The translations under genes and the position numbers were made by a program. Source: Flammeovirgaceae bacterium BBD 1991-12 (GTDB taxonomy: Bacteria; Bacteroidota; Bacteroidia; Cytophagales; Cyclobacteriaceae). From it: a stretch of 64,000 nucleotides of DNA. Location: positions 1 to 64,000 of the forward strand of contig LYSV01000020.1 in the NCBI GenBank assembly GCA_001657315.1, written 5' to 3'. The stretch's first letter is position 1. Each line of letters opens with the position of its first letter. Below the pieces are notes generated by a model. It searched no databases. It saw only the letters and a program-made list of their open reading frames with translations, and was not told where the DNA came from. This document shows, one piece after another, positions 29,972 to 38,452 of the stretch.

Positions 29972-30985
29972 ATGTATGTGAAAAGGAATATAAGAGCCAG
30001 TATCATATTATCATTTGCATGGAGAAATCTTATCAAATTCACAGTGTGGTCCACTATAGTGGTAGTTTCCTTCATATATTTAAAAACAATAGATATTAAC
30101 ATAGGTATTCCGTTTCTGCCTATCAGTACCATTGGCATAGCCGTGGCTTTCTACGTTGGTTTCAAAAACAGCCAGTCGTATGACCGCTTCTGGGAGGGTA
30201 GAAAAATATGGGGTGGTATTGTCAACTACAGCCGTACCTGGGCCAATCAGGTGTTATCCTTCGTGTCGAACCTGCACGCAGAGGTGAAGTTGGGTGAAAA
30301 CGAGCTTAAAGAGGTACACCGTAGCCTGATATACCGTCATATAGCCTGGGTCAATGCCCTGCGTATTCAACTGCGAAAGACCACGATCCACGATCGTCAT
30401 AACCTTTCCTATGTTCCGGATTTTAAACTGGCCAACGACCGTGATTGCACCAATCATGTCTCGACTTTTCTGGATGCCGGTGAATATGCCGATATCATAT
30501 CAAAAGCCAATGGCGCTACCCATATTAACAAAAACCAGGGGCAGGCACTTAAGGAACTGAGAGAAAGTGGGTTGATCGATGAATTCCGGCACATGCGAAT
30601 GATGGATACGCTGGAGGAATTTTATAACCTTCAGGGTATGTGTGAAAGGATAAAGAACACACCTTTTCCCAGGCAATATGCCTATTTCAGCTCTCTCTTT
30701 GTCTGGATATTCGTCGTGCTGCTACCCTTTGGACTTGTGGAGGAGTTTGAGAAAATTGCTGACGGCTCCATTATATGGCTCACCATACCTTTCTCCGTGT
30801 TGATCTCATGGATATTCACTACCATAGAGATCGTGGGGGACAACAGTGAAGACCCTTTCGAGAACTATGTCAATGACGTGCCTATGACGGCCATCAGCAG
30901 AACCATAGAGATTGATCTTCGGGAGATGCTGGGAGAAACAGAACTTCCTCCAAAAGTAGAGCCTGTAGGCGACATTCTGCTTTAG
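29972..30985 (+). CDS. Bestrophin-like ion channel (UPF0187 family)
   Basis: 337 residues from ATG 29972; a GTG at 29945 is the alternative. Two N-terminal helices (WSTIVVVSFIYL and IGIAVAFYVGFKNSQSYDRFWEGRKIWG, the most conserved block of the family) and two later helices (SLFVWIFVVLLPFGLVE, IIWLTIPFSVLISWIFTTIEIVG) are followed by EDPFENYVNDVPM, the conserved C-terminal Asp/Glu loop. Bacterial homologues form pentameric channels for cations or anions. The GAF-domain gene 95 bp downstream runs in the same direction and may share its transcript. Confidence 0.9.
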   Translation: MYVKRNIRASIILSFAWRNLIKFTVWSTIVVVSFIYLKTIDINIGIPFLPISTIGIAVAFYVGFKNSQSYDRFWEGRKIWGGIVNYSRTWANQVLSFVSNLHAEVKLGENELKEVHRSLIYRHIAWVNALRIQLRKTTIHDRHNLSYVPDFKLANDRDCTNHVSTFLDAGEYADIISKANGATHINKNQGQALKELRESGLIDEFRHMRMMDTLEEFYNLQGMCERIKNTPFPRQYAYFSSLFVWIFVVLLPFGLVEEFEKIADGSIIWLTIPFSVLISWIFTTIEIVGDNSEDPFENYVNDVPMTAISRTIEIDLREMLGETELPPKVEPVGDILL

Positions 30986-31080
30986 TCAAAAGCCTCCCAG
31001 CCTGCGAAAGAGACCGAAAAAAGGCAAACCTATTTTCGCAAATCATCGTTTCTAAATTAAGCTTAGACATCTTCTTTTAT

Positions 31081-33471
31081 ATGGATCATAAAATTACCAA
31101 AGATATACACGAATCATTTCCTTTCAGATCCATACTGAATCTGTCCAGCTTGGTAACATACTGGGAAGAAAACCTGAAAGGGAAAAATGTTCTTACCGGG
31201 TATCCGGCCGAAAGCATTCTGAAGATGATCGAAGAGGCCCCGGAATTCAGGGAGCCCATCGAAGATCTGAAAACGCTGGATAAGCATAAGGATCTCCTCG
31301 GCCTCCTTATGAGCGCTGTATTCCCTACGGCTATGCTGGAATCCGAACTGGCTGGAGCACTGATACCATTTACACATGAGGGGTTTTACAGTACACCAGG
31401 CTATCAGGAAATTCTGCCCTTTGACAGGATAAGGGAGGATCTTACCTTTAATATTCCTGGCAACGATATAAAGTCAGGTAAGATAATGCATGCCTGCCTT
31501 ATTATACTTAAGAAGTATTATGATGTGAATATAGATCTGGAGGTACCTATTCTGGTTACTGTGCCTCAGGGGAAAACTGGGCTTGACAAGGTCTATAAGG
31601 TGGAAATGAATACTCAGTTCACCGATGTGGTAGCCAAAGGTAAGCTGCAACCGTTGGATAAGAAGACCATAAGGCACATGCTGGATAATCTGTATGATAC
31701 CGAGCTGTGGCTTAAGAACATCGAACCAGACAGATTCGAATTCCAGGGCTTTACCATATTTAAGCTGATTGACGTTACTTCCGAGGAAATGCTTTCCTCT
31801 ATCAAGTATTATCTGCTTCGGAAGGATGCCATCACCTGCGAGCAGAATTTTCTGGCTATACAGCAGCGGCTAAGGTCTATCTTCAACCTGCCTGAAATGG
31901 AACTGGGCATAGCCTATTTCGATGCCAACAATAATATTATCACTAACTATGGCGCCAATGAGTGGGATAGCCTGATCATGCCTGAGCATAGAGATGGGCT
32001 AACATGTACCTATTTTGAAGGGTCCATTTACGAGCGGGCCTATGAAACACGGCAGCCTGTGATCGTGGAAAACCTGGAAGACCTGGAGAAAAGAACGCAT
32101 ATAGAAAATAAACTGCAGGAAAAAGGTTTCAAAAATGTGGTCATTGCTCCGCTGATAAACGCCGGTGAGGTAGTGGGTATCCTGGAGCTGGTGACTCCCT
32201 ATGCAGGCAAGCTGAATCCGGTCAATGCAGGCCGGCTTGAGAATATACTTCCGATGTTCACATCTGCAGTGGGCAGAGTATTGGGAGAGATGCGTACCGA
32301 GGTAAGAGCACTCATTCAAAAGGAATGTACGGCCATTCACCCTACAGTGGAATGGAGATTTCTTGAAGCAGGATATGAAATACTGAATGCCCGCAGGGGA
32401 GGTATGGAGGCTACACTGGATGACATTTCATTCCCGGAGGTCTATCCCCTGTATGGGTTGTCCGATATCAGGAATTCCTCCGTAGAAAGAAGCAAGGCCA
32501 TACAGCAGGACCTTATGGCCAACCTGAAGGAAGTTAAAAAAGTGATCTCCACCATCCTGGAATACAAAAAAATGCCCATCCTGGATGAGGTGAACTTCCG
32601 GGTGGACCAGCAGCTTGAAAAAATATCATCAGGCCTTAACTCCGGCGATGAATCCGAGGTGTTGCGCTTCCTTAAAAATGAGGTTCATCCTACATTCAGG
32701 CATTTCAGGCAGGAAGAGTCCCTGCTTCTTCCGATCATCGAGGAATATGAGAACAAGCTCGATCCCCAGCTAGGTGTGATCTACCGGAAACGACGTGATT
32801 TTGAGACCAGCTTAATGACGGTGAATGAATGTATCTCATCCTACCTGGACCGTGTGGTGCAGCAGGCGCAGGAAATATTCCCACACTACTTTGAGAAGTA
32901 CAAAACTGATGGTGTGGAGTACAATATCTACCTGGGGCAGTCTCTGGTCAAGGATAAAAAGTTTGATGAGATCTATCTCAGGAATTTCAGGCTATGGCAG
33001 TTGATCACCATGTGTGAAATAGCCAGGCGTACGGAAAGTTTGAAGAAGGAGCTCCCAAAAAAGCTGGACATCACACAACTTATCCTGGTACATGGAGACT
33101 CTCTCGCCATTCGGTTCAGAAAAGATGAAAAACACTTTGACGTAGACGGTGCCTATAACATTCGTTATGAGATCGTGAAAAAACGGATAGACAAGGCCTA
33201 CATAAAAAACAGCAACGAGCGACTGACCCAACCGGGCAAACTGGCAATAGTGTATACGGGGCAAAAAGAAGCGGAGGAATACAGCAAATACATTATCTAT
33301 CTGCAGTCCATTAACTATTTGACCGATAAGGTAGAACATCTTGAACTACAGGAGCTGCAGGGTGCTCATGGACTAAAAGCCATGCGGGTGGAAATAAACA
33401 TGAATGGCCGGGAAAAGGAATTTGGCAATGAAATGCTCAAGGATGTGATCCAGACTATACATGTAGGTTAA
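31081..33471 (+). CDS. GAF-domain protein
   Basis: 796 residues, soluble. A GAF domain lies at about 255-400 (LPEMELGIAYFDANN through VVIAPLINAGEVVGILELVTPYAGKL). The N-terminal 250 residues and the C-terminal 390 residues match no family I can name; the C-terminal part is helical with a stretch HPTFRHFRQEESLLLP that looks hemerythrin-like. There is no kinase, cyclase or HTH output. It directly follows the bestrophin gene, suggesting it senses a ligand and adjusts a membrane or ion process; this is inference. GAF-containing proteins of this length are common in Bacteroidota without known function. Confidence 0.7.
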   Translation: MDHKITKDIHESFPFRSILNLSSLVTYWEENLKGKNVLTGYPAESILKMIEEAPEFREPIEDLKTLDKHKDLLGLLMSAVFPTAMLESELAGALIPFTHEGFYSTPGYQEILPFDRIREDLTFNIPGNDIKSGKIMHACLIILKKYYDVNIDLEVPILVTVPQGKTGLDKVYKVEMNTQFTDVVAKGKLQPLDKKTIRHMLDNLYDTELWLKNIEPDRFEFQGFTIFKLIDVTSEEMLSSIKYYLLRKDAITCEQNFLAIQQRLRSIFNLPEMELGIAYFDANNNIITNYGANEWDSLIMPEHRDGLTCTYFEGSIYERAYETRQPVIVENLEDLEKRTHIENKLQEKGFKNVVIAPLINAGEVVGILELVTPYAGKLNPVNAGRLENILPMFTSAVGRVLGEMRTEVRALIQKECTAIHPTVEWRFLEAGYEILNARRGGMEATLDDISFPEVYPLYGLSDIRNSSVERSKAIQQDLMANLKEVKKVISTILEYKKMPILDEVNFRVDQQLEKISSGLNSGDESEVLRFLKNEVHPTFRHFRQEESLLLPIIEEYENKLDPQLGVIYRKRRDFETSLMTVNECISSYLDRVVQQAQEIFPHYFEKYKTDGVEYNIYLGQSLVKDKKFDEIYLRNFRLWQLITMCEIARRTESLKKELPKKLDITQLILVHGDSLAIRFRKDEKHFDVDGAYNIRYEIVKKRIDKAYIKNSNERLTQPGKLAIVYTGQKEAEEYSKYIIYLQSINYLTDKVEHLELQELQGAHGLKAMRVEINMNGREKEFGNEMLKDVIQTIHVG

Positions 33472-33588
33472 TGGTAATTGGATCGCCGGTATTCCTTGCT
33501 CATGAAAGGCGTGAGGTTTGCCCCACGAAGAAGTAATCCTTCAGGCACTACAGTGGCTAGTGGCTTTTATAAACCACCAGAGGAGGTG

Positions 33589-33622
33589 AAATAAAATCAC
33601 TTATCAGGCATCTGGTGATAAG
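33589..33622 (-). terminator. Terminator downstream of the GIY-YIG-like mini gene
   Basis: Stem CTTATCA (33600-33606) with TGATAAG (33616-33622). Read on the minus strand, the hairpin starts 8 nt after the stop codon and is followed by TGATTTTATTT. It may also stop transcripts from the GAF gene. Confidence 0.5.
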
Positions 33623-33630
33623 CATAGTTT

Positions 33631-33849
33631 TTATCGGACATAAAAGAATCTGTAAACATACCATTCTCCTTCACCCTCCTCTCCAAAGTGTGCTTCACAC
33701 CCCAGAAGACTTGCCAGTTCTTCCTCTGCCACCTGCGCTTCTTCCTGTGTATTGTACGGTCCGGCGATCACACTCCACCCGAACAGATCAGGAAATTCAT
33801 CTTCCCATTCTGTTCTGCGGCGGGCCAGATCGGTTGTTATTCCTATCAT
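33631..33849 (-). CDS. Small GIY-YIG-like protein
   Basis: 72 residues from ATG 33849 (three more from 33858). It begins MIGITTDLARRRTEWEDEFPDL, which matches the second half of the GIY-YIG nuclease core (YIG-x-T-x-(D/N)-L-x-x-R), then GWSVIAGPYNTQEEAQVAEE as the second conserved helix, and ends GEWYVYRFFYV. The first GIY tyrosine and the usual catalytic Glu/Asn region are not evident, so this is a half-domain. It may be a non-nuclease relative. It is separate from the TIR operon (about 100 bp). Confidence 0.65.
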   Translation of the reverse strand: MIGITTDLARRRTEWEDEFPDLFGWSVIAGPYNTQEEAQVAEEELASLLGCEAHFGEEGEGEWYVYRFFYVR

Positions 33850-33950
33850 GCAGGGCATAGCCTTTTTAGGCTTAGTTAACAGATTTCCGTCAAACTACTT
33901 GCAGCAATTTTCCCAACATGCCTATTTACTTTCCGAAAGCAAAGCCAATG

Positions 33951-35150
33951 TTAATTTAACCCGGAAAAAACCCACTCGTGTCCCTTTTTCTTGAATTCAT
34001 AGATTTCTTCTGGCAGAAAACCACGGAAAGTGATCTGCCGTCGTTTCATCCACTGTGACCTTTCTGAGTAGGTGAGATCGACCGAGATGTACCGGAGATT
34101 ATTCTGGTAGATAACCCTAATGAGGTAACGGGAATTGGTCATACTTTCGGTGTTGCTGACCCGATAGGCAACGGGCTGGGTGTTGATGTATATGTATTTC
34201 AGGCCCATGCGTGGTGAATCTGGCTTCTTGTCAATGAGATACATATTGGGATACTCAAATCCGTAGTTATTCTCCGGACCCATTAATTCCACATCGGTTT
34301 TTAATGCAGGCTCAACATTTTTTCTGGAACGGATCCTGGTATAGCCATTCTCGAAATAGTATTGATTGCGATAGCGCACGCTGAGACTATCATATCTTTC
34401 CTGATGACCAATGATTTCCTCAGGAGTTACCGCGATTCCCTTCGTCCTTTTTAACTCCTGCTGATGTTCGTTCATGAGCTTTCTCTGGAATGTCTCAATA
34501 CGTTTGGAAATGGTGGTGTCGATCAGTTCGGCGGCTGGCTTATCACTGAGAAAAAAAAAATAGCCAAAGATCGAAAGAGCGCCAGGTATAAAAACCATTA
34601 GAAAACGGACTACAAACTTTCTTGTCAGGAGTGTTTCACCTTTTGGCTCCGGTGGTCTTTCTTCATGGATGGTTCTGATGAGCCTTCTTACCACTGTGTC
34701 AATTCCCAGCGAGCTGGGTATCCCATACTTATCCGCCAGAATGGGATCAATACTTTTTATCTGCTCCTCATTTATCTGATGCCATATGGGAATGATCACT
34801 CTTTCGGACGCTGACTCCCTCGCCCATAGTGCATGGAGTTCTTTTTTGGGCCATTCCTTGGCAAAATAGCCGGGGCTCAGTATGACCACACCATATTTTG
34901 ATTTTTTGAGTCCCTCCCGAATGGTTTCGTGCACACTTTTCCCAGGCACAAACTGATTGAAGGCGTACCATACCCTTACTCCGGCCTCTTCCAGCTTTTG
35001 AACCAACTCCGTTACAATGCCAGACTTATCTTCAACGGCATAGGAGATAAAGACATCATACTCATAGTCATCAGAAGACATAATCCTGGATATCATCTGC
35101 TTCGACGGTCCTAAAAGATTTTGTATACCCAAAATCTGATTTCCCAACAT
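33951..35150 (-). CDS. TIR-domain protein with one membrane helix and a unique C-terminal domain
   Basis: 399 residues from ATG 35150; ATG 35081 (MSSDDYEYDVFISY) is a plausible shorter start. A TIR domain spans about 29-165: YDVFISYAVED (box 1), GVRVWYAFNQFVPGKS, VVILSPGYFAKEWPKKELHAL, where the Glu of KKEL is at the position of the catalytic Glu in NAD-cleaving TIRs. A transmembrane helix follows (about 183-202), then about 195 residues with no known domain, rich in charged and aromatic residues. The TIR would face the cytoplasm and the C-terminal domain the periplasm. It is the third gene of an operon after a TPR histidine kinase and LytTR regulator (18-bp gap). The coding strand has a T10 tract (34551-34560) at the end of the membrane helix. 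Confidence 0.88.
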   Translation of the reverse strand: MLGNQILGIQNLLGPSKQMISRIMSSDDYEYDVFISYAVEDKSGIVTELVQKLEEAGVRVWYAFNQFVPGKSVHETIREGLKKSKYGVVILSPGYFAKEWPKKELHALWARESASERVIIPIWHQINEEQIKSIDPILADKYGIPSSLGIDTVVRRLIRTIHEERPPEPKGETLLTRKFVVRFLMVFIPGALSIFGYFFFLSDKPAAELIDTTISKRIETFQRKLMNEHQQELKRTKGIAVTPEEIIGHQERYDSLSVRYRNQYYFENGYTRIRSRKNVEPALKTDVELMGPENNYGFEYPNMYLIDKKPDSPRMGLKYIYINTQPVAYRVSNTESMTNSRYLIRVIYQNNLRYISVDLTYSERSQWMKRRQITFRGFLPEEIYEFKKKGHEWVFSGLN

Positions 35151-35168
35151 TCCAGGTGACTTGCACCT

Positions 35169-35894
35169 TTATTTCACAATTTTCAACCTTTCAAAAACGG
35201 CATCTCTGTACTCTTTGCTCATCCGGATAGTACGGCCCGATCCTAATTTGATCCGGTTACCCTCAATACCACAGATCTTTTTAAGGTTTACCACGTAGCT
35301 GCGGTGTACCCTTATAAAATCCGGATTGTCAAGCTGTTCAAATACCTTTTTCATATTACTGGAAAGGACATATTTCCTTTCTTCTGTAACCACGTTACAA
35401 TAAGACCTGCCGGCCTCCAGATAGAGTATGTCCGAATAGGCCACCATTGTGCTGGTTTGGTGATCTTTGGACAGAAATACCCGATCCATCAGCTTATTGC
35501 TTTCCTTCATCCCTTTGGACCGGGCTGCATTGTAAAAGGCAATCTCAAGTGCCCGCAGCAGGTCGGATATTTTAAAAGGTTTGGACAAATAATTGGCCGG
35601 ATGTGTGCCTTTTGCACGGTTGACCGTAGTACTGTCCACGTGATCACTTAAATAAATGATGGGTATATTGTTCGATTCGTTGATTTTTTCGGCAGTTGAG
35701 ATACCATCCAACTCACCTGCCAGCTTAATATCCATGAGGATCAGATCAGGAGCTTTTCGCTTTACTTCCTGAAGGGCCAGCTCACCGGAATCCACTGTCG
35801 CCGTTACGGAGAAATTATGATCATTCAGCCTCGCCTTCAGATCCTGAGCGATCAGTAGTTCGTCTTCCACCACTAATACGTTGATCTTTTCCAT
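35169..35894 (-). CDS. LytTR-family response regulator
   Basis: 241 residues. Receiver domain 1-120 with acidic pocket VVEDE, phosphoacceptor Asp in LILMDIKLAG, and the conserved Lys in YLSKPF. The DNA-binding LytTR domain (about 140-240) contains YLEAGRSYCNVVT and PDFIRVHRSYVVNL. Its start lies 1 nt behind the stop of the histidine kinase and its stop 18 nt before the TIR gene, so all three are one transcript. It should be phosphorylated by that kinase and bind direct repeats upstream of its target genes, possibly including this operon. Confidence 0.93.
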   Translation of the reverse strand: MEKINVLVVEDELLIAQDLKARLNDHNFSVTATVDSGELALQEVKRKAPDLILMDIKLAGELDGISTAEKINESNNIPIIYLSDHVDSTTVNRAKGTHPANYLSKPFKISDLLRALEIAFYNAARSKGMKESNKLMDRVFLSKDHQTSTMVAYSDILYLEAGRSYCNVVTEERKYVLSSNMKKVFEQLDNPDFIRVHRSYVVNLKKICGIEGNRIKLGSGRTIRMSKEYRDAVFERLKIVK

Positions 35895-35895
35895 A

Positions 35896-37782
35896 CTAAT
35901 TTATTGGCATCTCTAAGTTAAACCTGACCCCATGGTTGGTGGCCCATTGAGCCCTTGCCTTAAGCTGTCGTGAAAGGGTTTCTATAATATTCAGTCCCAT
36001 GGATTCTTCCGGTTTGGCTGTATACTGGAATCCTTCTCCATTATCACTGACTTCCAGCTTTAGTGTTGAGCCATTCATCACCCTGGCACTCACTGTCAGC
36101 TTTGCATTACTGACCTTTGGGAATACGTGCTTCAGGGTATTGCTGGCCAGTTCATTTACAATCAGGCCAATAGGCACCGCTTTATCTACGTCAATTTCAA
36201 AACTTTCAAGAGAAAGTTTGATATTCTGCTGCGAATAGTATCCATAGCTATGTACCAGTTCCTCCACGAGGTTGCCGAGATAATCCTTCAGGTTTATGGT
36301 GCGTTTATTCTCCAGAGCATATAGTTTTTGATGGATCAGCGCCATGGCATTTACCCTGTTTTCGCTGCTTTTAACGGCGTCCAGCGCCACACGATCAGAA
36401 AGCTCTCTGGATTTCAGACTGAATATGCTCGATAGCAATTGAAGATTATTCTTTACTCTGTGATGCATTTCCTGCAATAACAACTCTATCTGTCGCTTGT
36501 TTTTATTTGCCGTTTTTAATTTGGAATAGATCAAAAGACCAATGACTATCAGAAGTAATGTTATGATTACCAGAGCAATTATCCAGGCCTGTTTTATTCT
36601 TAGTCTGGCTTCCTGGAGTTTCCTGTTACTTTCCAGTAGCTCAATTTCCTGCTCCTTTTTTTCTGTTTCATACCTTGTCTGCATTTCCGTCAGACTCTCT
36701 TTTCTTTCTACATTGAACAGGCTGTCTTTGAGCTGCATTAGCCTTTGGCTGAGCTCCAGGGCCTTTGATGCATGGTTAAGATGCTCATGGGCGTTGATCC
36801 TTAGCGCAAGATTATCCTTGATCTCCTCGGTAAGCCGGACCTCATGCGCAATAGTTGCGCCCCTTTCCAGATGTGTCAGTGCTTTGGAGTACTGCTTCTG
36901 TTCTATGTACAGCCGCCCCAGATTATTCAGGGTAATGGTTTCTCCTGCTTTATCTACTATGCCGGATCGTATGCTTAGCGCTTCCAGCAGGTATGGCTCT
37001 GCATCGTTGAACTTCTCAAGGTCCATCAATACAGTCCCTATGTTGTTTAGGGTACTTCCTCTGGATCGTGCATTGTTAAGCCGTCTTTTTATGGCCAGGG
37101 ATCTTTGATAGTAGAAAAGCGCACTGTCGTACAGAGCTTTTTTCCTGAAGATGATCCCTATGTTGTTGAGCGAAGAAGCTATTTGTTTTTCCATTCCCAA
37201 CTCCTGCCGGATCCGCAATGCCAGCCTGTGGTATTCAAGAGATTTGTCGAAGTTCTGCTGGCGCGAGTAAATAATGGCTATAGTATTGTAGCATGATGAC
37301 AACGCGGCTTTTTCATCAGTTTTTTCCAGTTTTTGCGCAGCACCTGACAGGTTGCTCCATGCCTGTCCATACTGCCCTTTGTTTTTGTAAATAATTCCCA
37401 GGTTTATCTCTACAAAGGCTGATCTTACAGGGTCCCTCAGCTCCATAAAACCCTTAAGAGCCTGTTCATAGTAATAGATCGAGCTGTCGGTATCTCCCTT
37501 CCTGAGCTTCACTACACCCAGGTCGTTCAGAAGGGTGGATATCTGCTCCTGATCTCCTTTGGCCTTTGTAAGGTTCAATGCAAGATGATAGAATTGCTCT
37601 GCACTGTCATAATCTGCGTGATCATAGTAGATCTCTGCAATTGTCTGGTAAATGGATGACCGGTCTTCGACTTCTCCCTTTAGTGAATCGAACAATACAT
37701 GCAAAGCGCTGTCGGCACCAGATTGCGCCCATGCACAGGTGAGACAATTAACGAACGACAAGGTAATCATCCATTGAAACAT
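35896..37782 (-). CDS. TPR-containing sensor histidine kinase (HisKA_2 type)
   Basis: 628 residues. A signal peptide ends at about 20 (CAWAQ). About eight tetratricopeptide repeats follow (40-350; for example TLLNDLGVVKLRKGDTDSSIYYYEQAL), a coiled coil (about 370-395), and a transmembrane helix at about 397-418. The cytoplasmic part has a HisKA_2 domain with the phosphoacceptor His in EMHHRVKNNLQLL and an ATPase domain with the N box NELASNTLKHVF and SDNGEGF. The periplasmic TPR region should sense a protein or peptide ligand. First gene of the kinase-regulator-TIR operon. Confidence 0.93.
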   Translation of the reverse strand: MFQWMITLSFVNCLTCAWAQSGADSALHVLFDSLKGEVEDRSSIYQTIAEIYYDHADYDSAEQFYHLALNLTKAKGDQEQISTLLNDLGVVKLRKGDTDSSIYYYEQALKGFMELRDPVRSAFVEINLGIIYKNKGQYGQAWSNLSGAAQKLEKTDEKAALSSCYNTIAIIYSRQQNFDKSLEYHRLALRIRQELGMEKQIASSLNNIGIIFRKKALYDSALFYYQRSLAIKRRLNNARSRGSTLNNIGTVLMDLEKFNDAEPYLLEALSIRSGIVDKAGETITLNNLGRLYIEQKQYSKALTHLERGATIAHEVRLTEEIKDNLALRINAHEHLNHASKALELSQRLMQLKDSLFNVERKESLTEMQTRYETEKKEQEIELLESNRKLQEARLRIKQAWIIALVIITLLLIVIGLLIYSKLKTANKNKRQIELLLQEMHHRVKNNLQLLSSIFSLKSRELSDRVALDAVKSSENRVNAMALIHQKLYALENKRTINLKDYLGNLVEELVHSYGYYSQQNIKLSLESFEIDVDKAVPIGLIVNELASNTLKHVFPKVSNAKLTVSARVMNGSTLKLEVSDNGEGFQYTAKPEESMGLNIIETLSRQLKARAQWATNHGVRFNLEMPIN

Positions 37783-37819
37783 AGGGGTGTCGTACTAAAT
37801 TGTATTTAAGGTAATGCAA

Positions 37820-37852
37820 AGTATAAAAAAAACCACTCAAACGAGTGGTTTT
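37820..37852 (-). terminator. Rho-independent terminator of the small lipoprotein gene
   Basis: Ten-bp perfect stem AAAACCACTC (37829-37838) with GAGTGGTTTT (37843-37852), loop AAAC. On the minus strand it is followed by a run of eight T. It insulates the small lipoprotein from the kinase operon behind it. Confidence 0.88.
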
Positions 37853-37871
37853 TGATGCGATCTATGAAATG

Positions 37872-38081
37872 TCAGTTACTGGTATTCAGGGTATCGACCA
37901 CTATTGTATTGCCGCCTGAGCCACCTCCCTGACCACTGCCGCCACCCCCTCCAATAATAATCGGATCATCATCTTCGTCGTCGCCACCTGTCCCTAAAGG
38001 TGAAACAGGATCATCATTGCAAGCCACTGCCAACGAACCAAAAACCGAAGCGAGAATGAAGAAATCTCTGAACTTTTTCAT
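37872..38081 (-). CDS. Small lipoprotein with Asp/Gly-rich tail
   Basis: 69 residues. Signal MKKFRDFFILASVFGSLAVAC with lipobox LAVAC, then NDDPVSPLGTGGDDEDDDPIIIGGGGGSGQGGG, a low-complexity acidic and glycine-rich region. No domain is recognised. It has its own strong terminator. Such short lipoproteins are common in Bacteroidota and may be surface-exposed; the role is unknown. It sits just upstream of the TPR kinase and could be its ligand or signal; that is speculation. Confidence 0.7.
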   Translation of the reverse strand: MKKFRDFFILASVFGSLAVACNDDPVSPLGTGGDDEDDDPIIIGGGGGSGQGGGSGGNTIVVDTLNTSN

Positions 38082-38194
38082 TTTTCTAAATTTTTGAGGT
38101 TCTACATTGGGCCGGGTCGGAATTCTGAAGGCAATGAGAGTCCGGGCCTGAAACTCCTTGAGTTACAAGCAATTGAAAATCAGACATTTATGCT

Positions 38195-38330
38195 CTGGAA
38201 AAAGCCCCGGCCTTCGAGGCGTGGGAGAGGAACCTGCCGCCGGAGTTAACTTCATTCGACTCCCACGATCGAACGGGTCAAGCTCTGGCAAGCGGAACCT
38301 GTAGAAGTGCCTTCGCGAATGACACTTCGG
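38195..38330. other. Structured, GC-rich intergenic segment (possible RNA leader)
   Basis: Between the divergent small lipoprotein and the gene at 38453. An 8-bp stem CGTGGGAG (38220-38227) / CTCCCACG (38260-38267), a second hairpin GAAGTG...CACTTC near 38305-38330, and repeated bits GCTCTGG(A/C)AA and GGAACCTG (each twice) are visible. It is more GC-rich than surrounding intergenic DNA. It could be a leader RNA or small RNA. I recognise no known riboswitch. Confidence 0.35.
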
Positions 38331-38452
38331 TGTGATTGATCAATCAGAACGTTACAAATCTCACGATTGGGAAACCGAAATTGCACCTTCGGAAAACGGG
38401 TAGTTGCAGGTCAATTGCTTTTGATTACCTTCATTTTGAAGTCTGTGTGGAG

